A stretch of 24,080 nucleotides of DNA from an uncultured Eggerthellaceae bacterium (GCA_958454405.1 CAUEBO010000041.1:1-24080), one strand, 5' to 3'; positions 1-7,690 are shown, counted from the first letter of the stretch. The notes: generated from the letters alone by a model not told the origin. Numbers and translations: made by a program.

Positions 1-797
1 GCGAAGTCCCACACGGCGTTCGCGCCGCCCATGCGGGTTTCCGCCGGGCTGTTGCCGAACATGACCACGAGGTCGGAGGCGCGCTCCGCCTCGGAGAACG
101 ACGAGGCGTTCACGTTGTCGTAGGGGCTGAACGCCGTCGCGGGCTTGCCGAGCGTGGCGTGGTTGCCGTCCTCGTCCAGGTTCGCCGCGCTGCCGTACAT
201 GAACGGCATGATGGCCTGCAGCATGTGCGTGGAATAGTCGTAGCCCTGGTTGATGTAGCCGCCCAGCATGCTCAGCAGGCGCAGGCCCGGCTGCTTGCCG
301 GTGCAGGAGTACATGCCGGTGGCGTAGTTCACGTAGATGGCGTCGTTGCCGTAGGTGTCGATGGTGTACTTCAGCTTCTCGGCGATGGTGCTGACGGCCT
401 CGTCCCAGCTGATCTGCTCGAACTTGCCCTCGCCGCGCTTGCCGACGCGCTTCATGGGGTACATGAGGCGATCGGGGCTGTTCAGCCACCGGCGCATCGA
501 GCGTCCGCGCAGGCACGCGCGGGCCTGCAGGTCCTGCTCTCCGGTGTTGTCAGTCTCCATGTAGACGACCTTGCCGTCCTGCGAGTGCCACTGGAATATG
601 CAGTTGCCTCCGCAGTTCACGTTGCACTGGCTCCATGAGATCTGATCCGTCGATGCGGTTCCGCCTGCGGCGTCCTCTTCAGCCTTCGGCGAGCAGCCGT
701 ACAGCGCGCCCGTTCCGGCGGCCCCGGCGATCGCGAGCCCTGCGAGCGATCCTTTGACGAAGGTGCGGCGCGATAGCGCCGATTCAGCCATGACCAT
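1..797 (-). CDS. DmsA-like molybdopterin oxidoreductase, catalytic subunit (5' part only)
   Basis: Reading the minus strand from ATG 797 gives about 265 residues, open at the window edge, so the C-terminal part is missing. The N-terminus has a Tat signal (S9-R-R-T-F-V-K15, then an Ala/Gly-rich hydrophobic stretch ending near Cys35). It is followed by a [4Fe-4S] binding pattern C58-x3-C62-x3-C66-x28-C95, then ACLRGRSMRR and YPMKRVGKRGEGKFE, which match the E. coli DmsA type closely. The family transfers electrons from a quinol-linked partner to S- or N-oxides or related acceptors outside the membrane, using bis-MGD cofactor. The start at 797 has a strong AGGAGG-type ribosome site; ATG 791 in frame is the alternative. 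Exact substrate cannot be told from this fragment. A divergent membrane LuxR regulator lies 228 bp away and probably controls it. Confidence 0.9.
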   Translation of the reverse strand, partial: MVMAESALSRRTFVKGSLAGLAIAGAAGTGALYGCSPKAEEDAAGGTASTDQISWSQCNVNCGGNCIFQWHSQDGKVVYMETDNTGEQDLQARACLRGRSMRRWLNSPDRLMYPMKRVGKRGEGKFEQISWDEAVSTIAEKLKYTIDTYGNDAIYVNYATGMYSCTGKQPGLRLLSMLGGYINQGYDYSTHMLQAIMPFMYGSAANLDEDGNHATLGKPATAFSPYDNVNASSFSEAERASDLVVMFGNSPAETRMGGANAVWDF

Positions 798-863
798 GGT
801 TCCCTCCTCCTCTTCGGTTGTTGCTCTCGTCGTCCAAACCATATCGTAAACGAAGGGGGCGGG

Positions 864-884
864 AATCACACTCGTCATGTGATT
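864..884. promoter_or_regulatory. Palindromic operator candidate, AATCACA-N7-TGTGATT
   Basis: A perfect inverted repeat with 7-base arms and a 7-base spacer lies in the divergent region between the dmsA-like gene and the LuxR-type regulator. A possible minus-strand -10 (TACGAT, 843-848) would place the palindrome over its -35 region. The half-site order (TCACA then TGTGA) is the reverse of the CRP consensus. It could be the target of the neighbouring LuxR-type protein, but this is inference. Confidence 0.45.
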
Positions 885-1025
885 TAAAAACAAAAGCCCA
901 GGTCGGAGAAGTACATCCTTACGTTATCCCCCGTTTTCGGTAGCGCGGGGATTCGATTGACGGTAGTATGGCGATGCACGTTCGGGAGGGACGGCGACGC
1001 GGGATGCAACGTAAGGGGGAGGGCC

Positions 1026-2738
1026 ATGGCGCATGCGGCGACGGACATGCAAGGGCGCGCACACGTGTCCAGCTGGGGCTACGCCTGCTTCCTCACGGTG
1101 AACGCCACGTCCACCTGGGGCGGCGTGTTCCCGTTCCTTCCCGTGGAGTTCCAGACGGCCGAAGTCACCCTGACGTTCTTCCTTGCCCAGGCGCTCGCGT
1201 TCAGCGGCGCCTTCGTGGCCAGCACGCTGGGCGCGTACTATTTTCCGCATGAAGCGCGGCGCATGCTGGTGTCGCTGAGCGCCCTGCTGCTGTTTTTGGG
1301 ATCGGCGTGCCTCATCGCCGCGATGTACGTCACGGCGGGCACGCTCGTCCTGGTGGCGGGAGGCGGCATGCTGCTGGGCGTGGGATGCGCCGGCATGTTC
1401 ATGCTCTGGCAGCGCTACTTCGCCTCGCTGCCTTCGGGAGCGGGGAACCTGCGCCTCATCGTGGGGACGGCGCTCGCGCCGCTCATCTACTTCTCGCTGT
1501 ACCTGGTGCCCATCGCGCTCACGGCGTTTCTCATCCCGCTGGTGTTCGTGCCGCTGTGCGGCCTGTGCGTCGCGCTGTCGGTGCGCGAGATGCAGGTGGA
1601 TCAGCCCATGTTCGAAGACGTCCCGCGCCAGCATCCTCGCGTGTACCGCCAGGCCGTGGCCGATTACTGGCGCAGCGCGCTGTGCGTGGGGGCGCTCGCG
1701 TTTGCCGGGGGCGTCATCCGCGGCATCGCGCTTTTGCACGAGGAAGTGGGCGCGGTGGTGAACAGCGCGTCGGTTCTGGGGTCGTTCGTGGCGGCGGTGG
1801 TGCTGCTGGTGCTCTGGTACCGCATGAGCTTCCGATTCGGGCTCACCTCGGTGTTCCGCGTGGCGTATCCGGTGGTCATCACGGGCTTTTTGCTGCTGCC
1901 GTTTCTGGGCGGAGCCTACCTCAACCTGTTCGCCGCCTTCATGTACATGGTGTTCTCGCTCGTGCAGATGCTCATGATGATGCAGTGCGCGCAGATCTCG
2001 CGGGATCGCGGCATCAACCCCGTGTTCATCTACGGCTTCTTCGGCGGCGTGGCCTACAGCATGCAGAGCGTGGGCTTTTTGCTGGGGTGGGTGAGCGACT
2101 ACGTGTCCCTGGGCGGGCAGGAGTGGCTGTTCTTCGTGGCCGTCGTGTCCAGTTACGTGCTGGGGCTCACGCTGCTCGCGGCGTCCGGCACGCTGTTCAA
2201 GCCGCTCGCGTCGAAGGGGACCGTGACGGCGGATCCCATCGAGTTCCTGCCGTTTCCGCACGAGCATGCTCGCGACGACGAGCCGGACGAGCCTGTTCAG
2301 GGCCGCTCGGCCGCGATTCGCGAAGACACTCCGGGCGCGACGGTAGAGCTTGCAGGCGCGCCTTCGGAAGGACGGGCCGGCGCAGGAATCTCGGCTGCTC
2401 CAAGCTCCGCTTCGCGCTCCGCCTCCCATGCCGGCAAGCGCGGGGGCAAGGCGGAGGGGAAGCGCCGCCGCAACCGGCCTTCGGCGTCGGAGGACGCCGG
2501 CGTCATCCGCGACCGCACGTCCAAGCAATGCCACGCCTTGCAGGAGCAGTACGGGCTCTCGTCGCGCGAGGCGGAGGTCATGGAGCTCATCGCCCGCGGC
2601 AACAGCATGGCCACCATCGCCGAGCGGTTGGTGATCAGCGAGAACACCGTGCGCACCCATGCGAAGCACATCTACACCAAGCTCGACATCCACAAGCGCC
2701 AGGAGCTGCTGGACATGCTGCACGACCTGGACGCCTGA
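1026..2738 (+). CDS. Membrane-bound LuxR-family transcriptional regulator (multi-span domain plus C-terminal HTH)
   Basis: 570 residues from ATG 1026, preceded by AAGGGGGAGGG. Residues about 12-395 form a run of hydrophobic segments consistent with about 12 membrane helices, like an MFS-type fold. A charged, low-complexity cytoplasmic linker (about 400-500) follows, then a LuxR/GerE helix-turn-helix at about 511-560 (LSSREAEVMELIARG, IAERLVISENTVRTHAKHIY, KLDIHKRQEL). The architecture suggests a sensor that binds a ligand in or across the membrane and regulates DNA directly, with no kinase. Such proteins are abundant in Eggerthellaceae and often sit beside respiratory reductase genes, as here. 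A longer start (TTG 957) is possible but has no good ribosome site. The ligand is unknown. Confidence 0.9.
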   Translation: MAHAATDMQGRAHVSSWGYACFLTVNATSTWGGVFPFLPVEFQTAEVTLTFFLAQALAFSGAFVASTLGAYYFPHEARRMLVSLSALLLFLGSACLIAAMYVTAGTLVLVAGGGMLLGVGCAGMFMLWQRYFASLPSGAGNLRLIVGTALAPLIYFSLYLVPIALTAFLIPLVFVPLCGLCVALSVREMQVDQPMFEDVPRQHPRVYRQAVADYWRSALCVGALAFAGGVIRGIALLHEEVGAVVNSASVLGSFVAAVVLLVLWYRMSFRFGLTSVFRVAYPVVITGFLLLPFLGGAYLNLFAAFMYMVFSLVQMLMMMQCAQISRDRGINPVFIYGFFGGVAYSMQSVGFLLGWVSDYVSLGGQEWLFFVAVVSSYVLGLTLLAASGTLFKPLASKGTVTADPIEFLPFPHEHARDDEPDEPVQGRSAAIREDTPGATVELAGAPSEGRAGAGISAAPSSASRSASHAGKRGGKAEGKRRRNRPSASEDAGVIRDRTSKQCHALQEQYGLSSREAEVMELIARGNSMATIAERLVISENTVRTHAKHIYTKLDIHKRQELLDMLHDLDA

Positions 2739-2794
2739 GGGCGGCCCCTTCGTCGGCCGGAGCCTGTGGGCCCGCGTTTTGTCGCGCTTGCGAG

Positions 2795-2803
2795 TGCTAT
2801 ACT
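2795..2803 (+). promoter_or_regulatory. Extended -10 promoter of alr-udg
   Basis: TGCTATACT fits an extended -10 element (TGnTATAAT with one mismatch). No good -35 is seen at standard spacing, as expected for extended -10 promoters. Transcription would start near 2810, about 25 bases before the alr ATG, which supports the chosen upstream start of alr. The same nine bases recur upstream of nfnA (7816-7824). Confidence 0.55.
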
Positions 2804-2833
2804 GATGCCCGATACGACAGGAAGGGCGCAGGC

Positions 2834-4228
2834 ATGACGGCAGAAGAGCTTCCCAACGGTTTCACCGGCTTCGCGCGACGCAAGCCGCCGGGATTCGTTC
2901 CGGCGCGTTCCGCCATGGACGGCCAGGCGGGCGGGGGCCGTTCGGCTCAAGGCGGGACGAGCGCGTACGAGGCGGCCTCCGCAGCGTTCGGCGGCGGGGC
3001 GCAGGGGGCGTTCCAGTACGCGCGCGACCATGCGCGCTCGAGTTCGGGCGAGGTGCAGTTCGATCCCGAGAAGCTGCGCATGATCCCCGCGGTCGACCGC
3101 CGCTGGGCATGGACGGAGATCGACCTCAACGCGCTGCGCCACAACGCGCAGGCGGTCAAGCAGCGGGTGGGCGCGGGCGTGCGCCTGATGGCCGTGGTCA
3201 AGGCGGATGCCTACGGGCACGGTGCCGTGCGCTGCGCGAAGACGGCGCTCAACTCGGGCGCGGAGTACCTGGGCGTGGCCACGGTGCAGGAGGCCGTGGA
3301 GCTGCGCGAGGCCTTGGTGAACGCTCCCATCCTCGTGCTGTCCGAGCCGCCCGTCACGGCCATCCCGCTTCTGCTGGCGTACAAGGTGATGCCGAGCGTC
3401 TACACGCCTGAGTTCGCCATCCAGTACGGGGAGACGGCCGACGCCTTCGGCATGCGCGCGCCGTACCATCTGGCCGTGAACACGGGCATGAACCGCATCG
3501 GCGTGCGCCACGACGAGGTCGTCGAGTTCATGGGCCAGGTCAGCTTCCACCGGGCGCTCGATCTGGTGGGCACGTTCACGCACTTCGCCACGGCGGATTC
3601 GGTCGAGACGCTCGACTTCCAAATACAGATGAAGCGCTTCATCGAGGCGCTGGCGGCCATGCGCGCGGCCGGCGTGGATCCCGGCATCGTCCATGCGGCC
3701 AACTCGGCGGCCGCCATCCGCTATCCCGACGTGCATTTCGACATGGTGCGGCTGGGCGTGGGGCTGTACGGGCTGCACCCTTCGCAGGTGACGCGGCCGC
3801 TGATCGATCTCAGGCCCGTCATGAGCGTGCATGCGCGCGTCACCGACGTGCGCACGGTGCCCATGAGCGAGGGCGTGAGCTACGGGATGAACTACCGCAG
3901 CCCTGGCAGCGTGAAGATATGCACCATTCCCGTGGGCTACGCCGACGGGCTGCGGCGGGGGCTGTCCGGCCGCACCGACGTCATCATGCAGGGGCAGCGC
4001 TGCCGCCAGGTGGGCAACATCTGCATGGACCAGTGCATGTTCGAAGTCGATCTGCGCGTGTACGGCAACCGTCGCCGGCTCGATCCGCAGATCGGCGACG
4101 AAGTGCTGGTGGTGGGCCGCGAAGGCGACTGCATCATCACGCTCGACGACATGGCGAACACCCTGGGCACCATCAACTACGAAGTGGCCATCGGCTTCGG
4201 CCAGCGCATGCCGAAGCTGTACGTGTAG
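2834..4228 (+). CDS. alr: Alanine racemase with N-terminal extension
   Basis: 464 residues. PLP-dependent interconversion of L- and D-alanine for peptidoglycan synthesis, in the cytoplasm. The fold-type III barrel begins at about residue 90 (WAWTEIDLNALRHN). The PLP lysine is K123 in VVKADAYGHG; the second catalytic tyrosine is Y350 in GVSYGMNYRSPG; MNRIGV and GVGLYGLHPS are also family signatures. The protein is about 85-90 residues longer than usual. The extra N-terminus is rich in Gly, Ala and Ser and has no recognisable domain. An internal ATG at 3080 would give a normal-length 382-residue enzyme, but the good ribosome site (AGGAAGG) and the promoter both sit just upstream of 2834. udg follows 20 bp later, so the two are probably cotranscribed. 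Confidence 0.93.
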   Translation: MTAEELPNGFTGFARRKPPGFVPARSAMDGQAGGGRSAQGGTSAYEAASAAFGGGAQGAFQYARDHARSSSGEVQFDPEKLRMIPAVDRRWAWTEIDLNALRHNAQAVKQRVGAGVRLMAVVKADAYGHGAVRCAKTALNSGAEYLGVATVQEAVELREALVNAPILVLSEPPVTAIPLLLAYKVMPSVYTPEFAIQYGETADAFGMRAPYHLAVNTGMNRIGVRHDEVVEFMGQVSFHRALDLVGTFTHFATADSVETLDFQIQMKRFIEALAAMRAAGVDPGIVHAANSAAAIRYPDVHFDMVRLGVGLYGLHPSQVTRPLIDLRPVMSVHARVTDVRTVPMSEGVSYGMNYRSPGSVKICTIPVGYADGLRRGLSGRTDVIMQGQRCRQVGNICMDQCMFEVDLRVYGNRRRLDPQIGDEVLVVGREGDCIITLDDMANTLGTINYEVAIGFGQRMPKLYV

Positions 4229-4248
4229 GTTCGAAGGGGAGGGCCAGC

Positions 4249-4902
4249 ATGGCGAAACCGCATATCCCGCTCGATCAGATCCGCGCGCAGGTGCAGGGCT
4301 GCCGCATGTGTCCGCTTGCCGAAGGGCGCACGCAGACCGTGTTCGGCGTGGGAAACCCCGAGGCGCGCGTGCTCATCGTGGGCGAGGCGCCGGGCAAAAA
4401 CGAGGACTTGCAGGGCGAGCCGTTCGTGGGCGCGGCGGGCAAGTACCTCAACGAGCTGCTGGCCATCGCGGGCCTCAGTCGCGAGGACGTGTTCATCGCG
4501 AACGTCTTGAAATGCAGGCCTCCGGGAAACCGCGATCCACGCCCCGAGGAGATCGAGCTGTGCGCGCCGTACCTGCGCGAGCAGACCCGCACGATCGATC
4601 CGGAGTTCATCGTGACGCTGGGAAACTTCTCGACGAAGTTCATCCTCAAGACCGAGATCGGCATCACGCGCCTCCACGGCACGCTGCAGCAGGCGGGGAA
4701 GTTCAAGGTGTTCCCCATCTTCCATCCGGCCGCCGCGCTGTACGACGGGTCGAAGCGCGAAGCGCTCGAGAACGACTTCGCCACGCTCGGGCAGCTGCTG
4801 CGCGCAAGCGACGAAGCGCAGGCGCGTGCCGCCGAGGAGGAGGCCGCCGAAAAGCCGGAGCCGGAACCGCGGCCCGCCATGGAGCAGCCGCACCTGCTGT
4901 AG
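4249..4902 (+). CDS. Uracil-DNA glycosylase, family 4 (iron-sulfur type)
   Basis: 217 residues. Removes uracil from DNA that arises by cytosine deamination, the first step of base excision repair. Motif 1 is GEAPGKNED (45-53), with the family-4 form GEAPG and E52-D53. Motif 2 is HPAAAL, starting at H159. The four cluster ligands fit C18-x2-C21 near the N-terminus and C89-x15-C105. The last 30 residues are a charged tail (repeated Glu/Pro/Ala) not needed for the fold. The ribosome site is GGGGAGGG before ATG 4249. The gene lies 20 bp after alr and is followed by a strong terminator. Confidence 0.92.
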   Translation: MAKPHIPLDQIRAQVQGCRMCPLAEGRTQTVFGVGNPEARVLIVGEAPGKNEDLQGEPFVGAAGKYLNELLAIAGLSREDVFIANVLKCRPPGNRDPRPEEIELCAPYLREQTRTIDPEFIVTLGNFSTKFILKTEIGITRLHGTLQQAGKFKVFPIFHPAAALYDGSKREALENDFATLGQLLRASDEAQARAAEEEAAEKPEPEPRPAMEQPHLL

Positions 4903-4932
4903 CCCGCCGGCGGCCCGACACTCCACCTTGCA

Positions 4933-4976
4933 GGGCCCCGCTAACGAAAGATTTCTTTCGTTAGCGGGGCCCTTTT
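4933..4976 (+). terminator. Intrinsic terminator of alr-udg
   Basis: A perfect 19-base inverted repeat (4933-4951 with 4954-4972) with GGGCCCCGC at the base and the TAACGAAAGA / TCTTTCGTTA core at the top, followed directly by TTTT. It lies 30 bp after the udg stop codon. Confidence 0.85.
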
Positions 4977-4980
4977 GCAT

Positions 4981-5016
4981 CGTAACGAAAGAAATCGGCT
5001 GATTTCTTTCGTTACG
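4981..5016. repeat. Second palindrome sharing the TAACGAAAGA core
   Basis: A perfect 16-base inverted repeat with a GGCT loop starts 8 bases after the terminator stem. The 14-mer GATTTCTTTCGTTA occurs here (5001-5014) and in the terminator (4950-4963) in direct orientation, and inverted at 4983-4996. There is no T-run on either side. It may end corA transcription from the other strand, or be a regulatory or repeat element. Confidence 0.7.
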
Positions 5017-5145
5017 CCGTCAAACCACCGTTGCCGAGCTCCCGGTCGATTCGCCTCCATGATGCCGGCATCCGGCTCGAAGCCAAGCGGTCGATTCGAA
5101 AGCCTGCGTTTCTCGGTGCCATGCGCATGTGGCAGGACGCTCTCC

Positions 5146-6069
5146 CTACAGCCATCGCTTCCGCTTGAAAAGGGCTATCTCCACGACGATGATGATGAGC
5201 GAGACGACGATGATGGCCTGGTAGCCCCATTCCCAGTCCAATCCCGGCATGTTCGCGAAGTTCATGCCGAACCAGCTGGTGAGCAGCGTGAGCGGGGCGA
5301 ACAGCGTGGTGATGACCGTGAAGAACTGCATCGTGTTGTTCTGCTGGAGGTCTATCTGGGTCTGGTACAGCTCCCGCAGCTGCAGGCTGTACTCCTTGAG
5401 CGTGATCGACCGCTTCAGCAGGCGCTCGCCTTGGCGCACGAGCACGAGGAACAGCCGGCTCTCCTCGTGGGTGAGCAGCTTGTTCTCGTTCTCGGCTATC
5501 CCGCTGGCCATGTCGACGAGCTGCTGGTAGTACGTGTCGATGCGCAGCAGCTTCCTGCGGAACTGCAGCATGCTGCGGCTGCTCGCCTCCATTCCGCGGT
5601 CGATGATGGCTTCCTCCACGTCCTCCATGCGGTCCTCAAGGTCCGCCAGAAACGACAAGTCGTTCTTTATCAGGAGCTTCATGAACTCGAACAGGCAGTG
5701 CGCGACGGTGGGCTCCTTCATCACGCTCTGCTCTGCGATGTCGTGCAGCATGCGCGCGCAGGTGTCCTCCTCGTCGAGGAAGAGGAGGTGCGTCTTGTCG
5801 AGGTAGAACGCGAAGCAGATGGGCTCGGACAGCACATGGGCCTTGTCGGGCACGGCGAACGACCCGATGAGGAAGCTAGGGAAGACGTCGAGGTAGGTGT
5901 TCTCCACGGTGGCCAGGTTGCGGAGCGATTGCTGCATGTCCTCGGCGCCGAAGCTCATGTCGACGAATTCCTTGGACGTGAGCACCTCGACCACGGGCGT
6001 TCCCTCTGCGACGGGCTCGGAGGCGGGTATGGGTTCAAGGCGGTTTTTCAGCACGTATTTGTAGGCCAT
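5146..6069 (-). CDS. corA: CorA-family divalent cation channel
   Basis: 307 residues, close to the usual size. Likely a pentameric inner-membrane channel for Mg2+ (or Co2+/Ni2+). The large N-terminal cytoplasmic part is mostly alpha-helical with a long helix (about 195-245) leading to the membrane. TM1 is about 247-270 and ends in the hallmark GMN (268-270, in WFGMNFANMPG), followed by a short loop and TM2 (about 281-301), then the basic tail KRKRWL. The start ATG 6069 has only a weak purine-rich site. The gene stands alone, divergent from the channel-like gene at 6375. Substrate specificity cannot be fixed from sequence. Confidence 0.93.
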   Translation of the reverse strand: MAYKYVLKNRLEPIPASEPVAEGTPVVEVLTSKEFVDMSFGAEDMQQSLRNLATVENTYLDVFPSFLIGSFAVPDKAHVLSEPICFAFYLDKTHLLFLDEEDTCARMLHDIAEQSVMKEPTVAHCLFEFMKLLIKNDLSFLADLEDRMEDVEEAIIDRGMEASSRSMLQFRRKLLRIDTYYQQLVDMASGIAENENKLLTHEESRLFLVLVRQGERLLKRSITLKEYSLQLRELYQTQIDLQQNNTMQFFTVITTLFAPLTLLTSWFGMNFANMPGLDWEWGYQAIIVVSLIIIVVEIALFKRKRWL

Positions 6070-6374
6070 CGCGCAAAGCTTTCAGACGGAGGGGCGGGCG
6101 GGTGCCGGCGCCTGCCGAAAGGCGCGGTGCCCGATGCCATCACGGTAGCATGGGGCCTTTCCGTGGCGCGGTTCCGTTAACGTCGCGTTGCCGCCCGCCG
6201 CCGTTTCCTGCGATTCGATGCTTTCAATTGTAGGTTGAAGCAACGTGTTTGATCGGCCTTGTCGTCGAGGCGACGCCGTTCGGCAGAATAGAATAGGCGC
6301 GTCGAAGGGATGGTGCCGGGCGCTCTCGTGCAACGAGGAGAGCGCCCGGAGGTTTTAGTGAGGAGACCAGCTGC
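6070..6374. other. Divergent intergenic region between corA and the channel-like gene
   Basis: 305 bases without a gene. It should hold promoters for both neighbours. On the minus strand TGCTACCGT (about 6143-6151) resembles the extended -10 elements seen elsewhere in this window. A hairpin sits at 6316-6349 in the leader of the plus-strand gene. A weak palindrome TTCAA-N7-TTGAA lies near 6222-6238. No ORF in it is convincing. Confidence 0.5.
6316..6354 (+). promoter_or_regulatory. Leader hairpin with short T-run ahead of the channel-like gene
   Basis: A 12-bp perfect stem (6316-6327 with 6338-6349, CCGGGCGCTCTC and its complement) and a 10-base loop are followed by AGGTTTT, only about 20 bases before ATG 6375. 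It could be a weak terminator or attenuator, or the end of an upstream transcript. No ligand-binding leader was recognised. Confidence 0.45.
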
Positions 6375-7631
6375 ATGGCTGAAGATCGGAAACTTGGAGG
6401 GGGCTTTGGCGGTCGCACGGCGAATGACGCTGCGCGCGATACGCAGGCGTCGACCGATGCCGAAAAAGAGAAGGGGCTTTCCCCGAACGCCGCGAAAGAG
6501 GGCAAGAGCGAGAAGCCGAAGTTCGATTGGCGGCATATGGAAGGCTGGCAGAAGAGCCGGCTGTACGGAACGGTTACGGCGGTCGTGCTGATCTTCGGCA
6601 TATTCCTCATCGTCACCTGCACCCAGCTCTACCAGGACAAGATGGCGGAAGACGGCTATTGGAACATGCACATGGAGGCGCCCGACGCCGAACTCCAAGA
6701 GAAGATCGACGCGTACTCAGCAAACGCCACGCGCGTGGAGACGGCCATCTACGTGGAGCAGGTGGCCGCCGTCAACATCAAGAACTCCCAATTCGAGCTC
6801 ATGCTGAACGTGGCGTACCGCTGGACGGGCGACGACGGCCTTGACTTCTCGGATCCGGAGCTGGTGCACTTCTACAAGGGCACCATCAAGCTCCATCAGG
6901 TCATGGACGAGCAGCACGACGGCGACGTCCACTACCAGCTGGTCCGCTATGACGTGGTGGTCAACAAGGACTACTGGACGCCGCGCTTTCCACTGGAGTC
7001 CCACCAGCTGCGCTTCTACATGGAGCCCAGCATGAACGTGGGCCGCATGGTGCTGGTGCCCATGGCCGAGGAATCGTACACGAACAGCAATCTGGACATC
7101 ACCGGCTACGAGCTGGATCGATTCGGCGTGCAGACGTTCATCCTGGGCAACGACCACAAGATGCTCAACCCGCTCTACGACAGCTACCAAAACGACGATC
7201 CCATCTACAAGACCGAGATCATGGGGCAGATCGAGATCAACCGCAACAGCCTGGGCCTGTACGTCAAGTGCTTCATCGCGCTGTACGGCACCACGGCATG
7301 GATCCTTCTGTGTTTGTACATCTGCACGTTCAGGCGGGTCGACCCGCTCGGCATGATCGGCGCGGCCTTCTTCGGCTCGGTGTCCAACATCATGGTGGGC
7401 GCGAACCTGCTGCCCGACGCGCTGACGCTCGGGCTCGTCGAGTACGGCAACCTGTTCGGCGTGGGCATCATCATCGCCGGCACGTCGGTGGTCATCGGCA
7501 TCAACGCCATCCGCAAGGAGAAGGGCAACGAGGCGTTCGCGCAATTCTACGGCCGCATCATGTTGGCGGTGTTCGCCGTGATCGTGGTGGTGGGCAACTT
7601 GGCGCTGCCGTTGTCGGCCTGGCTGCTCTAG
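6375..7631 (+). CDS. Predicted pentameric ligand-gated ion channel-like membrane protein
   Basis: 418 residues. A charged, low-complexity cytoplasmic N-terminus (1-60) leads to a first membrane helix (about 63-86). A soluble, beta-rich-looking domain of about 205 residues follows (to about 293), then four hydrophobic segments (about 297-317, 324-345, 358-378, 395-418). The soluble domain contains VAYRWTGDDGLDF and YWTPRFPLESHQLRFYMEP, which resemble the W-x-D and FPFD-x-Q-x-L patterns of Cys-loop receptor ligand domains. The stretch GSVSNIMVGANLLPDALTLG in TM2-TM3 resembles the 'N...LP...TL' pattern of bacterial pentameric channels. The extra N-terminal helix is not found in GLIC or ELIC. Family assignment is by eye and tentative; ligand and ion are unknown. 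Ribosome site GAGGAGA. A terminator hairpin follows. Confidence 0.6.
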   Translation: MAEDRKLGGGFGGRTANDAARDTQASTDAEKEKGLSPNAAKEGKSEKPKFDWRHMEGWQKSRLYGTVTAVVLIFGIFLIVTCTQLYQDKMAEDGYWNMHMEAPDAELQEKIDAYSANATRVETAIYVEQVAAVNIKNSQFELMLNVAYRWTGDDGLDFSDPELVHFYKGTIKLHQVMDEQHDGDVHYQLVRYDVVVNKDYWTPRFPLESHQLRFYMEPSMNVGRMVLVPMAEESYTNSNLDITGYELDRFGVQTFILGNDHKMLNPLYDSYQNDDPIYKTEIMGQIEINRNSLGLYVKCFIALYGTTAWILLCLYICTFRRVDPLGMIGAAFFGSVSNIMVGANLLPDALTLGLVEYGNLFGVGIIIAGTSVVIGINAIRKEKGNEAFAQFYGRIMLAVFAVIVVVGNLALPLSAWLL

Positions 7632-7664
7632 CGCGGACGATCGCGCATCGCGTTTCGGGTTCGA

Positions 7665-7690
7665 GGGCGGATGCTTCGGCGTCCGCCCTT
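7665..7690 (+). terminator. Probable terminator after the channel-like gene
   Basis: A 10-bp GC-rich stem (GGGCGGATGC with GCGTCCGCCC, one G-U pair) closed by a stable TTCG tetraloop, with only TT after it. It lies 34 bases after the stop codon. Confidence 0.6.

Noticed and set aside
864..884. CRP/FNR binding site
   Set aside because: Half-sites are in the opposite order (TCACA...TGTGA) to the CRP consensus and the spacer is 7, so it is recorded only as an unassigned operator.
924..2723. 599-codon minus-strand open frame opposite the LuxR-type gene
   Set aside because: It is a high-GC shadow: rich in His, Arg, Glu and Gln, no family motif, and entirely antisense to a gene with clear HTH signature.
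1307..2833. Open frame running from inside the LuxR gene into alr without a stop
   Set aside because: The part before 2834 is an out-of-frame reading of the regulator; alr has its own promoter and ribosome site.
4975..6180. 401-codon plus-strand frame opposite corA
   Set aside because: Antisense shadow of a gene with the GMN motif; no ribosome site or homology signal.
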